DNA from: Psilocybe azurescens
Lineage: Eukaryota; Basidiomycota; Agaricomycetes; Agaricales; Agrocybaceae
Direction: 5' to 3'
NCBI GenBank assembly: GCA_023853785.1
Contig: JAJIRX010000648.1
Location: forward strand, 744,001-808,000
Length of the DNA: 64,000 bases
In this document: positions 12,662 through 25,083 of the stretch, in pieces
Layout: each line of letters begins with the position of its first letter
How positions within the stretch are numbered: position 1 is the first letter of the stretch
Notes under the pieces: model-generated
The model's input: the letters and a program-made list of their open reading frames with translations, nothing else
Told to the model about the DNA's origin: nothing
The model's database searches: none
Made by a program: the position numbers and the translations under genes

Positions 12662-13149
12662 CCTGATTTAACCCACAGTGAAAGTGAATCAGGGGAGCTG
12701 GGAGGCAAATTCCGATCAGTTGCTCGAAGAGTGTGGTATGGTATTCCGGAGCTCATTTCGGCAACACTGGGCAAGAAGTGGCCCTGGTTTATAATTATTG
12801 TAATTCTTGGACCATAGATCTTGCTATTGAGGGGAAATTACAAGGTAGAGTCGGAGTTGGTGAAGCGGGACGACGTATGGAACGAGGTGGGAAGGGTAGA
12901 GTCGGAAATTGAGAAATGAGGGAAACCGAACACAGCCAGAAGCAAGACTATAGTTGAGTGAGCCGCCTTCGTTTGTTGAATTCACGTGGCCGGTTAACTA
13001 AGGCCCGGTAAAATGAGCTTATTAGTACATTCCTAATTGGGGTAGTGAGCAAAGCTGTGTCGAGGCCCGATCTCTTTTTGAAATCTGTTCACTGCGTCTC
13101 CTCTCCAAACTTCACCGAGATCCATCCTCCGAGTCAGAATCCTACGGAC

Positions 13150-13157
13150 TATATAAT
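13150..13157 (+). promoter_or_regulatory. TATA-like box before the Zn2Cys6 gene
   Basis: TATATAAT lies about 85-90 bp upstream of the predicted start at 13241, a plausible core-promoter distance for a fungal gene with a short leader. Confidence 0.45.
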
Positions 13158-13240
13158 GCTCGTACTCCATTCTTCACTTTTTTCATTGATCCGGCTAGAC
13201 CTCAGCGTCTCAATCCCTCTCTCTTCTCTACATCCTGGCG

Positions 13241-15530
13241 ATGATATCCGACTCCCTCAAAGGCTCAAAGGCCCCTAACAAGCCTACCAAACCGCTCAAG
13301 AGAGGAAAAGCATGCATGAGCTGCAGGTGAGCACTACTTTACTCTTCTTCTTTCTCGCATGTCTAATAATATCTCAAAGATTTTTGAAGATCGTGAGCAG
13401 CTTGTTTTCTCTCCATTATGTTCGACAACTAAAGTCTTCTTAGAAATGCGACGGCGAGAAACCTATATGTGGGCCTTGTCGGAATCACCCCAGAGATGAT
13501 GAATGCGAGTATGCGGATGGGCCAGGGAGGTCGAGGACGAAGACGTTGGAGGATACAGTTTCGCGATTGGAGGCACGGCTGCTTGAGCTAGAGAACCCAG
13601 ACAGTTCAACACCTTCCGTCGTCCTTCATGACCCGTATCCAAGTCCGTTCCAAATCCAGCGTCTATCAAAATCACCTCCCTTACACCTATCAGAGCCTCC
13701 TGCCGTGTTTGGCCCCCTTTCACCGTTCTCTCCGACTTCGACTACGTCGAGTCTTCCTTCTGGTAGGCACTGGAACAACTTCTCAACACTCAGGGAGAAA
13801 ACTGAACTAACAGGGTCGAGCGGATCCTCTACGTCACCCATTCGTTATCCCATAGCCATGCCATATCTCGGTATTGAGGTTTGTTTTATGGTTATTTCAC
13901 TCCCTTTATTTTGACTAACCTCCATTGCACATTCAGGAACCACCGTACGGTCATTTGCAGGCATCGTAAGCATATCTCTTCGATATTCGCTTGTCATTAT
14001 CTGAAGTTACACTCTTAGCCTGGACGTGTTCTTTCTTCACGCTCCTCAATTCGGCTTTTTCCTCAACATCAATTCCTTCCGTCATTCTGCCCTGCTTGCC
14101 TTCAATCTCGGTCACCCCAGTCGTCCCACCCCAGGACTTCTCAACGTTGTCCATTTGCTCGGAATTCACTTTTCGCAACCCGAAGCCCTCCAAGGTCAAG
14201 AGAGCGCGTTATTGACACGAGCCGTGCAACATGTCGCGACAGACTTAATGAGCGCACATCCGAACAAAGTTATCCATACGCTGCAGGCCGAAGTCCTTCT
14301 TGCTTATTACTTTTTTCGAACGGGTTCGTTATTGGAAGCGAAGTGTCGCACAGGAACAGCAATCTCCCTTGCTCTTGGCTCAGGATTGCACAAGATCCGT
14401 TCTGCCAACTTTATGGTTCCATCAACGATAGGTATTGGTTCGCACGACCAAGCTTATTTCCTACCTCATCCTAGCGACACTTTACAAGAAGCTGAAAGGA
14501 TAAATGGGTTTTGGGCAGTCCTCGTGCTCCATAAATTCATTACAGTGGCACTGGAAGTGCCTGCACATGTCTGTGGTGCTCTCGAAGCACCGGGCATGCA
14601 GATCGATACTCCATGGCCGATTGACATTGATCAATTCGAAGAGGTACGGTTAGCAGTTATACATGGTTAAAATTCATTTAATTCAATTCGATGGCTTTGT
14701 AGGGTATCATACCGCCAGAGTTGCAAGGGAACTCAACCGTCAGAGCTTTCTTGAACGGTTATCTTGTCGACAATCGCAACAGCGACTCTTCCACTGCATT
14801 GGCTACCAAAGCAGCAATTCTTTTCACAGGGCCGCACACTTAACAGGCCAATGGTCACCTAGTACGTTTTTTACATTTTCATGACATAGCGTTTGTAGTC
14901 AACAACTTGCACAAGATATGTCGCCCAGAGACAAAGTTGCATATGACGCTGCTGCAAAATCCGTAAACACCCTGCTTGATTCCTTCCGGACGAATCTGGG
15001 TCCCATACCCAAGCTCAGCCCTCGGGATCCCTCCGTTCGAACCGTTCTGCTGACACATGCACTCGTCGATGCAGCGTCGATAAAGCTGCATTGGATATTT
15101 TCGTATGCCTATCCGGAATCAAAGCAAATTTGTCTTTCCGCTGCCCGGAACATGGTCAATTACGGAGACCTGGATCTTCAGAGTCTAATGATAATCAATC
15201 CGATCATGGGCGTAAGTGATATATTTTCCATGCATTTTTCATGCACTGATTGTATTGCAGAACCTATGGATGACAGCATGCTTGGTCTTCGTCGACGAAA
15301 TCTCAAGGACACGTCAGATGCAATCCGCATGGCCAGAACATACATCAGTCGAGGAAGAGTTGATGGAGAGTTATCGAAATGGGCTGAAGGCTATGAGCCT
15401 ATTTTCGCAGGATAGCATCTTGATGCGTGAGTTTGATTATACGTATATGTTCTAGTCGTCCAAGCTTACACCGCTTTACATCACAGGTTATCAGCTAACT
15501 AAAGTTCAGGAAGCGTTTGAAGCTATCTGA
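13241..15530 (+). CDS. Zn2Cys6 fungal transcription factor
   Basis: The N-terminus (MISDSLKGSKAPNKPTKP) leads into a binuclear zinc cluster with spacing C-x2-C-x6-C-x6-C-x2-C-x8-C, split by two introns. Exon 1 ends at 13326 directly after C-x2-C, a 13-nt mini-exon (13380-13392) follows, then exon 3 at 13444. A short coiled-coil linker (TVSRLEARLLELE) comes next, and then a long helical middle-homology region (LDVFFLHAPQFGFFLNI, QAEVLLAYYFF), typical of the Fungal_trans domain. Such proteins bind DNA and regulate metabolic genes; the target is not readable here. One T appears missing in the T4 run 14821-14824, where HRAAHLTGQW should follow, and the splice after it (near 14862) is uncertain. 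Later introns at about 15210-15260 and 15427-15486 are clear, and the protein ends FEAI. Confidence 0.85.
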
Positions 15531-16682
15531 CAACCTGCATTGACAACTCGCATTGACAATTTTCTTAACTCGCATCGTATCACATGGACCATTCTTTCTG
15601 TCAGCATCATCGTCATCACCAAGCATCATTATATCACTAGCCAACTTCGTCTCTACGCATTTACTACTCGCCATGGAAATCTGTGCATCCCACTCGTACT
15701 CTTCCATACCATCACATTTGATACCTGCTCTTTGGGACATCTTTTTTCTTCTCCCACGAACCATTCACGTTTTTTTTGTCATTGTTCTTTTGTAGTGTAG
15801 CATTCTTTTTTCTTCTAGACTTGTTGTAACTTTCTACTTCGCCTTTTTTTCTTTGCGCCTTCGTATGCCCTTTTCTTGCAATTTTGCGTCCACTCTTTTT
15901 GTTACTTCCAAACCGTTCCCCATCGTTCCATCGCATCTGTATTTATAGTCAAGCATTCGGCTGGGTGTGTTTTCAGAGTGGCGAACATAGCCCGAGTCGT
16001 TGTATTAATAACCACCACTTATTGTCATCGTTGTACTAATACACATCTCACTTGAGTAGGACAAACTCTTTTAATAAAACCGGTTTTCTTTCAACCTGTC
16101 GATAGTTCGCACACAATCCAGCAGATTGGAGCCTTTTAAGTAAAGGTGTGCTTTCCATTCTAAAAAACGCTTAACAGCCACTGTAATTACCCCGTACGGC
16201 CATTGTTGCAGGGCCCGAGGGGTCGGAGGGGTCGGGAACACGAATACTTCCGTCCGCTTCGGGATGTACGTGGCATGAGGAAAAAGGCACAAAGGTGGGC
16301 CTGCATAGTCATTTACACTCGCAGGATTTTCGATCGAGAAGCACGATCATGATCGAAAAATTGTGATTCTTTGTGAAACCTGAAAGGGTAATATTTCCGC
16401 ATTGCATACTTGGATCTACCTAACAAACATTTTTGCCAACTTTTGTACGATTGTCGTATTTGAGTGGCACATACACCTGTTGAACGTATTCGAATCGCAG
16501 TAGGATCGCACTATGGATTTGGACGAGATGAGGCGGCATCCGATTAGGGTGGTCGACACGTGGAATGCTTCAAACGAGACAAAAATTTCGTCCGTGCAGG
16601 CTGTTCATATGGTGCAACCAGAAGGAACCCACGTAGCACATATGTATGTTCAAAGCACCGAGGATCATAGGAGTCCCCTAGT
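15531..16682. other. Intergenic between convergent genes
   Basis: The first 400 bp are pyrimidine-rich on the plus strand, like the 3' flank of the PP2A gene, and probably form the 3' UTR of the transcription factor. The rest has no coding signal. An open frame at 16513-16788 on the plus strand overlaps the RFC3 3' end and looks like chance. Confidence 0.55.
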
Positions 16683-18062
16683 TTATTTGACAGACAATTC
16701 GACGGCATTCTTGAATGCGCCCAGCAAAGCAGTTAGTTGCATTTTCTCATTACCACCGGATGCTAATCGATATCTGAAGCCAAACTGAGAAACAATATTT
16801 GACTGTGAAAGGGGTGCGACGTACTCTGTGGTAGCCATATGATCCAAAAGATAAATTTTAGCATGCGGTTTTAGCTCGATGGTTTCAAGATATTCGTATG
16901 CCCCAGTCAGGAGGTCTTGCAGCGCAAGGCCTCGTTCCGTTTTAAGTTTTGATATCACTATAACGTTCGTGAGCCAATGCAAACCATATGCAGAATTCTA
17001 AGCGCACTCTGATATGACGTTGTAAACTCATCAGATAGCATAGAGTTGACAATAGCCTCTATGTCCGCTGGTACAGGATTGCCCGTACAGTTGTAAATTT
17101 CTGTTTCTCCGATGATATCATACGCAGCATGACACGCTTGCAAAACGTTAAGTGCTCGACGCATGTCACCTTTGGAAAGTTTGAGAAGCGCTTTTTGCCG
17201 TCTGTAGTCAAATTAACGCTGGAATAGATGTTGAGATTGAATTGTAGAGAGTAAAGCGAGTGACTTACTTTTCAGCATCAACCACTGTTACTAGTCGCCT
17301 TTCAACTTCCACTATTGGTAAAGGCGAAAATCGGAAGCGTGTGCAACGACTTTGAATGGCAGGTATTATTTTGTTGACATAGTTGCAGATAATGCAGAAC
17401 CGAACATTCTTAGTGTATTGCTCAATTACACGACGAAGAGCGGCCTGGGCTTGTTGGGTCATCATGTCGGCTTCATCGAGAATAATGAGTTTGAACCCTT
17501 TCGAGAATAGTGTCCGCGTTTCAGCGAATTGTTTGACTTGTTCTCGAACAACGTCAATGCCACGCTCGTCAGATGCATTGAGCTTGAGACTCAATGGTCA
17601 GCAAAAGTACATCCAAGGTCGTGTTAAACGCAACATACCTCAAGAATTTGTTTTCTGTAATCAGTTCCATATATGCGACGAGCGACGGCAAGAATTGTAG
17701 ATGTCTTTCCGGTGCCAGGAGGACCGTAGAATAGCAAGTGAGGCAAACGATTCTTCTCAATGAATCTTTCAACTGTCGATATGTTAGAAAGGGGTTGGGG
17801 TTTATTGGGGAGCTGCAAGGCAACTGACTCGTGTTGATTATGTCCTTATGAGAAACCACGTCATCAAGATTGACTGGTCTGTACTTTTCAACCCTTCAAC
17901 GCGATATTAGTGACATGGCAGGTTTAGGGAGTGAGTGGTAAAGTACCATGGTAGGTTATCATTTTCAGCAGGAAGTTCGCGATCAAAGGCCTTTCCCTTG
18001 CCTTTTGATAGAGTGGTAGTAAAATCGAGATCCATCATTTGGGTATCATCGTCGCTATCCAT
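16683..18062 (-). CDS. RFC3: Replication factor C small subunit (yeast Rfc3, human RFC5)
   Basis: This is a clamp-loader ATPase that helps load PCNA at primer ends. Seven exons: 17947-18062, 17829-17893, 17639-17772, 17269-17582, 17008-17218, 16825-16957 and 16683-16773. Motifs in order: WVEKYRP (RFC box), [14 protein letters not shown] (Walker A), [21 protein letters not shown] (Walker B), [19 protein letters not shown] (sensor 1 and the SRC box), then [11 protein letters not shown] (sensor 2). The collar domain ends [20 protein letters not shown]. The NYVNKI and TGNPVPADI features fit Rfc3/RFC5 better than Rfc2 or Rfc4. One A is missing in the run at 17192-17196 ([11 protein letters not shown] needs it), which is unlikely to be real in an essential gene. 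Confidence 0.9.
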
Positions 18063-18366
18063 TGTTGACGCGTAGTATGGTCTGAGAGACAGATGAGAGC
18101 AGTAACACTTGAGTAACGCGTCGCCCAAAAACGCGTCAATTGCAATGCTTGGCAGTATTTGTCTGTCACGTGTATGTATCAAGCTCAAACCTTATTTTCA
18201 ATAACGCTTGGGCCATACACAAAGATGACACAGCAGATAAATAGAGATGACAAAGCACAAGATATAAAAGCCTGCATTCTCGTACTTCGTTCTCCAATTT
18301 GAGGCTCTTGCTATTGTCAAAGACTCCACCGTTCACATCGTTGGATAGACTAAAGCGTCCACAAAC
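18063..18366. promoter_or_regulatory. Divergent promoter, RFC3 and UBI-S27a
   Basis: Only 304 bp separate the two start codons. A clean TATAAA at 18263-18268 sits about 100 bp before the ubiquitin-S27a start and is oriented for it. No TATA was seen facing RFC3, as expected for a replication gene. Pyrimidine-rich stretches between the TATA and the ATG resemble fungal ribosomal-protein promoters. Confidence 0.6.
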
Positions 18367-19064
<698 letters not shown>

Positions 19065-19584
19065 CCGTTAGAATCGGATGTAGTGTAGGCTAGCGTTTAT
19101 GTCGAAATCGATTCATTTATGTTGTACCAGTGAATGCTTGAGTGATTCGGTCATTCTCCCTGTGAACCTAAAATGGTGGGTCATGGACCCGCAGTGACGA
19201 TCCGACATCTGCATCTATGAACTTCCAACCTATAACCACGTTGCTCAACCCTTCCACTTCGCAGCGTACTAAAATTTGAAAGAGGTTATGGTTTCAAAGG
19301 TCTATAAGGTCTTGCAGTAGTTCTAACTAAGTGTTACTCAATATGGACATATAAGTGAAGATTATACCACAGGTCTAAGCAACGCCAAGTCCGTGTCAAA
19401 GCTATGCAAAGCGGTTATTCTACCATCTATGTATCTACGATTTTGAAAGAGATAAATAGTAATGTATAAATACGAGATGCGAGAAGTCTAAAATTCTAGT
19501 CTAAGTTGTTTTCCTGTCTATACAATGCGATCTAGAGAATGGGTGGCAGAATAGATTAGTTCAAAGTTGAGAATAGATTAAAAA
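19065..19584. other. Intergenic, 3' flanks of convergent genes
   Basis: AT-rich sequence between the stop codons of the S27a fusion and the F-box gene. Nothing else was recognised. Confidence 0.6.
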
Positions 19585-21150
19585 TTACATGTGCAGGGCA
19601 TGGTTAATGTCAATCCAAGGTTGGACATCGTCGCAAGGACCTTCTACGCAATCCAACTGAGAGAATAAACGTCGAAGATATTGGCCAAGATCGATAGGGT
19701 TCGGGGTATTGATTTTAGCAATGGTCAGGTTGCGTAATTGACTAGGCAAAATTATCTGCGGAAGGGGATATGGTACGGGTAGGTTATCGATTGTCAAAGG
19801 GATAATGAGCCGCTTGAGTTCGGGGCACTTTAAAGCAAATAAGACAAGTGAAGCTGTGGTCATTTGCTTGTCAATCGTATCGGCCTCTACTTCGCTGGTC
19901 TGAGGGACTAAGCCTAGCTCGAAGTGCTCAAGGTCTGGCCACCAAGAAATGACTTTGTGAATATCGTCGTCGGACATGATAGTCGGAAGTGTAAGGTCCA
20001 ACGAGAAGTGACGGAGAGCTTGGAGTTTGCATAGTATTTGCAACGTTTCAAAGTGCATGGAGGTAGCCCCAGGGTCCGTTCCTTGAACATTTTGGGTTGC
20101 ACCCGATGGAATAGGCATAGGTGATTCCGCGATTTCGTAATGGTGCTCTAATGCCAAGTGTTGGATGGTGTTGGATGCCTTGAGACAGATCATATTAAAA
20201 ATCGAGTTCCAGGACGAATCTGAAGAAGTAGGATCATCCAACTCGAGATGAAGATGGCATACGGTATTGCCTTGTATGTGTTGCATCATGGTTTCTATTA
20301 GAGATGATTGGGCTCGGATATGCAACTTCCTCAGTAAAGGGAAAGTTCGACAGTCTTCGTATTGGCATGGTTCATTTGAGTCGTCCGGTTCTATATGACC
20401 AGCATGAATTTCTAATTCCGAAAGGTATGGAAAGGTCTTGACGGCGAGTAAAGTCTCCGATAATAGTGAGTGTCCCAGTCGAAGGGACAGCGATTCGAGG
20501 TTCCGCATAGTAGAGATAATTTGGTTCAATCGTTTATTGGCGAGTCCCCGGACACTGAGGTGGCGAAGGCCACTGCATTGCGAATGCACGCGTTCGAGAT
20601 ATTCGCATAACATTGTACCAACGTCAACCTCTCGTTTTTGAAAACCGAGATCGATATCGAGGTGAATTAGATGGGGGATAAATTGAATGGCATCAAGAGA
20701 AAATTGGTTCTGGGAATAGATATATGGGCCGTTGTAAGATTAGGTAGATAAGGACCATTGGAATAGGAAAATGGAAGTTGTGCAGTCGTTGACGGATTGA
20801 TTCTGAGTCTTTGCTTATTGCTGATATGCTTGACCCGGCAAGCGTATGCATTAAAAACACGGAGGTCGTTTGCAGATGGATGTTCTTTGTAAATCTGTCA
20901 TCCATTTAGGACACTGCGAGCCACAGCTAGTCACTTGAGTACTCACATATTCATTATTGGAAATAATGCTACCAGGGAGTAAAAGTAATAAAGGTCCGAG
21001 GCAGAATAACCGATTCCAAATCAAGTCAAGCGCAGGGTCTTTCCAGGCTTTGCATGTCCGCGCTGCAGAAATCAAGGAGCGTTGGTCGTAGTCAGAGCAG
21101 AAATGAAATATTTGGCGTAGTATCTCGTCTATTAGCAACGCTGGGTGCAT
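19585..21150 (-). CDS. F-box protein with leucine-rich-like repeats
   Basis: The first exon encodes an F-box: LLIDEILRQIFHFC, then AARTCKAWKDPALDLIWNRL, a motif that binds Skp1 in SCF ubiquitin ligases. The rest has irregular leucine-rich repeats (SGLRHLSVRGL, NLESLSLRLGH, YLSELEIHAG, LRNLTIAKI), the substrate-reading part. Intron 1 runs from just after NNEY to an acceptor before IYKEHPSANDL. The frame is broken once near 20715-20735: the upstream exon reads LPNLTTAHI and the downstream exon IYSQNQFSLDAIQFIPHLIHL, one base out of register. The long last exon (about 20700-19585) is open. Proteins like this are numerous and fast-evolving in agaricomycetes, so a substrate cannot be named. Confidence 0.75.
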
Positions 21151-22031
21151 GGGAAGTTGGTAGGCTTATTGACGTGCTGCACTGCGAATAGGTTGAAAAT
21201 TGGGAGTAATCGAGACTCGGGTCTAAGAATGAAGCGATTGTTAGTTTCGCTTCAGATTAGAAATAAAATACTGTGGACATACACTCAGAACTTTCTACCT
21301 TCGTCGTCAACAGATACAGCAATAACTGAGCCAACCGGAGTGCAGAAGGAAAAAACTTGTCGACAGTGACGATGATTGGCCGCTGTCAAAGTTTGCATTT
21401 GAGGACGAAAACAAACAAAGATCGAGTAAGCGCCGAGACCACGGAGGTCCCTACTTGTCCTACACCCAAGTAGTTATAGAGGTTAGGCGTCATTAGAGTA
21501 AATCCTGAAGCTAAAAACATTATACTAGGGCAATAAGGGTTTGAGCTTGCGATATATATAAGGCCCAAGTCAGTAGTAAGTCATAACGTCGAGACTTGAG
21601 ATACAGTGTTCCAGAGCCTGTTTTATCCTTGATTTAGCTGAGAATAGCCCTTTAATTTCAGTGGCTTACTTTGAGCTTGGACTATGATAGATGTCGGTAT
21701 CAGAGACTCGATACATGATTATTAAGGCAGCCAATTTTCGAGTGAAATTGTCTGTCTGATGAGGGGTTCAACTATGCACGTTCGGACATTCCGATCAACA
21801 GGGGCCATTTGAGCAAATATTAGTAGCAACTGGTTATATGTAGTTGGTTGTTCGTACATGAGAAACACCTTCACAAACTTGGCTGGTTGAACAGGCGTCA
21901 TCTTATTTAGGGTATAAGGCAAGGCATATACATATACACAACCAACGACGCAATAATCTGCCCGGAATCGTATTTATTAAATTCCACTGAAAAGGATATT
22001 AAAAACTGACATTTTAGCTAAACTGAACCAT
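21151..22031. other. Intergenic, no gene seen
   Basis: Upstream region of the F-box gene and downstream region of PET117. Only short frames of no recognisable content were found. Confidence 0.55.
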
Positions 22032-22326
22032 TCATTCAGTTGAAGATTTTTCGACAGTCTGAACTCGTTCATAGATTTCTCGCTTCCGCTGCGAGATAAG
22101 CAGGTCTTCTTCCCTCTGTCGCATTTTCTTGCGACGACGTTCATCATCTTTCAAAACGCCCTTATACATGGTCTGAAAAATATACATTCAGTCCGATTCA
22201 GGTAAGAATGACATTACGGATACTCACGTCTCGTTCCTGATGTTGCTGGAAGTGAACGGCCCAGATAGTCAGTGTAGAAAATAGAACAGCAGTAATGAGG
22301 GTGGCCTTTGCCCTTCTATTTGCCAT
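22032..22326 (-). CDS. PET117: Cytochrome c oxidase assembly protein PET117
   Basis: A 79-residue protein from two exons (22228-22326 and 22032-22172). The N-terminal hydrophobic segment (ATLITAVLFSTLTIWAVHFQ) ends in the family V-H-x-x-Q feature and is followed by a charged helix with DDERRRKKMRQREEDLL. Size, N-terminal membrane anchor and the charged tail match PET117, an inner mitochondrial membrane factor coupling haem A synthesis with complex IV assembly. Both splice sites are canonical. Because the gene is tiny and split it is easily missed. Family assignment rests on architecture and a short motif, so it is good but not certain. It is divergent from the CID gene, with 247 bp between starts. 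Confidence 0.78.
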
Positions 22327-22573
22327 TCACCAAGACCAGCGGATGAATTGGCTCTCGATAGTGTGGGATGTCGATAAGGCAGGGCCTTCCGGGAAGTTTA
22401 CATCCCGAGATTGGTACAATGATCGGCAGCAAGGGACCGTGCACAGACCAAGTTGCCGACCAACAGGCGCAAATATCTTTGTTCCCTCCACCATCATCGT
22501 TCACGGTCGAACATCCTCTGACTGTCTCTCCATTTTAGTCACTATTCCCCCTTACTTGGAAAAGCTAATTCTC

Positions 22574-25040
22574 ATGGCTTTACCAGAGGTTGACCCAGTT
22601 TTATCCCAGTCTGCAAGTCAATATTTACTTACGAAATTCTCAGGGATTTGAGATTACTTTGAAAGAAGTGGTCAGCGCTAAACGTTTGTCTGCCTCAAAA
22701 ATGGCGAATCTAACAGAAGTCGCCATGAAAAACATGGAGGTATGGGGAGCGTCAGTTTCAGCGCATCATTGGTTAATGTCAAACCATTATTCATAGCACG
22801 ATACCCAACTTGTTTCCATCCTTTATCGCAATCATAAATCTTTGCCTACCGCTGCTGCTAAGGTCTCGAGCCTTTATATCTTTGACGCATTGGCTAGGGC
22901 CGCCAAACATCATGCCACAAAGCACGGTCTTTCAGGCGACGCATTCACTCAACCGGGCAACTCTGCTTCTTTTCTATTTAAAATGGGAGGAGTTGTCGAG
23001 GGCTTATTCCAGGATATGATAGCAACCCAGTCTCCAGAAACCAAGGTCAGTCAATTCGTTCCCAAGTCCTACTATCGACATCCTAGCTGCGCTGGGCCCG
23101 CAATCAACCAATCAATTCTTGGTTGTTTTCCAAAATCACGAAACTATCTTCCTCAGGATGGAAGATTGATTGTCAGGCTACACTATGTCTTTGGCTATCA
23201 CTCCGCCTTTCCTGGAACCAATATACGCATAAATATATCACGGAAAAACGATCCTAACGGTTTTTAAATACTTCTAGGAGAAAACTAAGAAGATCCTTGA
23301 TATTTGGGTGAAGGGTAATACATTCCCACCTACCATTTTGTCTCAATTGTCGGCAATTCTTAAAGATGTGGAAAAAGGTGCATATAACAACGTTCATGTG
23401 TTTGCTAAGTATCTCCTACTTATGCAATTCAATGCTTCGCGTTCCCCCAACTTTTTGTATCTGAGATCAATAACTGAAATGTGATTTGGTTTGTTTTATA
23501 TCAGTGCCCGACTCGAAGCCAACATTGACTACCGATCCTCGAACTACAAATCAAAATTTTCAAACGCCATCCGTGCCCGCCGTTCAAAGTCCTCCAATTG
23601 CGGGATTGGACCCACAAGCTGCTCTGTTAGCTCTGTTAACACAGGCTGCAGCCTCAAGCACAAGCCTCGCTCCTTTGATGGTCCCGTATGTTTAAATACC
23701 AACTTTCTGGCTTTTAGTTCAATTTGACACTTTTATGCAGGCAAATAGCTACAAATATTGTTGGATCACACTTAGACGCCACCCAACTAGCCGTCATACA
23801 GCAGTTAGCTCACACGGCTGCATCTGTACCACCTACCTCACAATCTTTACCCGCAGCAGAGTTTGTAAATGTCCAGAAATTTCCCTCGTCTTCTGGTGTT
23901 AATGGTAGTTCACTCACTCTGCCCTCCTTTCGAAATGAGCCTCGAACAATGGTCAGAGGATATCGTAGTCCCGAAAGCGAGAGCCGCCCTGACCCTCATT
24001 TTGACGAGCGTGACAATGTGAGAGGAAGGTATAGAGGCGGTTTTCGAAATCGAGGCCGTGGTGATAAATTTCAAGGACGCGACTGGGATTCTCGTGACCG
24101 TGACCGTTATAGAGACAGAGATCAAAGCCCTGCCCGTGGGGGCAGAGGAGGGCGAAGCCGATCTAGAAGTCCTCCGAGTAGATATGTGGGTAGGCAAGAT
24201 TCACGTTACCTTAGTCCACCTCGGAGACCACAGGTGGCATTGCAGTATTCTAGGAAACAAGACCCTTTTGTCAGTGGGGAGAATGAATCCGGGAAGGATG
24301 AATTCGGAAGGGATATTCGACCAGGATCGCCTACACCCCCTCGTGCCGTAAATAACGACAAATCACCTTCAATCCCACCGACTGTATCAACCTTCGCCCA
24401 ATCATCTCCAAAAAGTCCATCATTTACGAGTAATCCCGAACAAACACATCATGACCAAAATTCTGTATCATCTTTGGTAACTGCGAATACATCTTCGAAC
24501 AAACCTAGTGCACCCGAAGTCATTAATTCAATGACAAATAACGTTGGAATGGACAGTTTTAATCTCTCGACCTTTGATTACACCTCTCCCAATTCGTGGG
24601 AAGCGCTTGGAAAGATGTGGCAGGTCACCCATGGTTATTTACCTTCAACCGAACAGCTCATGCAGTTTGTAATATCATCTGGTACTGGGCACTCGGATGG
24701 GGCACTCGAAATTACGAATCAGTCACCGTATGAATCAAGCCATCCCTCATCAAGCCGTGGTAGAGGTAGAGGACGCGGCGGATTTTCTAGAGGTCGAGGT
24801 GGGACTGCGTACGGCAACAACCGAAATATTCAGGAAGGTGGTACCCCGGAGTTTGATGAAAGCAGTCAAATAGCAAACACGGCTGTACTAGGAGTAGAAC
24901 CTTCTTCAAGCGCAGGCCATTTAGCAGGAACTCAGCCAGATGCAAAGCAAGAAAATCAGGGAACGTCGAACTCAGGCCGGATGCAGAGGATCGGAGATAA
25001 ATGGGTTTTTGTTCGTGGGGTCGCGATGGATGTTTCGTGA
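22574..25040 (+). CDS. CTD-interacting-domain (CID) RNA-processing protein with RS/RGG tail
   Basis: Six exons: 22574-22588, 22644-22739, 22797-23045, 23278-23377, 23505-23685 and 23741-25040. The first ~145 residues form a CID (FEITLKEVV, SKMANLTEVAMKNME, LVSILYRNHK, LYIFDALARAAK, ILDIWVKGNTFP), the fold that reads the phosphorylated RNA polymerase II tail in Nrd1, Seb1 and SCAF proteins. Next comes an Ala/Gln/Leu-rich stretch, an RS/RGG segment (RDRDRYRDRDQSPARGG) and a second RGG block near residue 530 (RGRGRGRGGFSRGRGG). No RRM was seen, unlike Nrd1 or Seb1. All splice phases agree and the frame is intact. The likely role is nuclear, in transcription termination or 3'-end processing. Confidence 0.85.
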
Positions 25041-25083
25041 CACAGTGTATCTTTATAACACGTCTCTTTTTGCATTCCTGCAC

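Larger units (their letters stand above)
10556..13240. other. Gene-poor 2.7-kb interval
   Basis: No conserved protein could be read on either strand. The longest frame, about 113 codons on the minus strand at 11893-12234, has no recognisable motif. Local features are an (AT) tract near 12352, a G-tract run at 12645-12661 and a TATA-like element at 13150-13157, about 90 bp before the transcription factor start. It could be an old decayed mobile element, but no terminal repeats or transposase or polymerase motifs were found. Confidence 0.55.

Noticed and set aside
16513..16788. Plus-strand frame of 91 codons
   Set aside because: It overlaps the last RFC3 exons on the other strand, which are certain, and has no family signal.
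22295..22651. Plus-strand frame of 118 codons across PET117
   Set aside because: It is antisense to the PET117 first exon and includes the CID gene's first intron; only its last codons coincide with real coding sequence.
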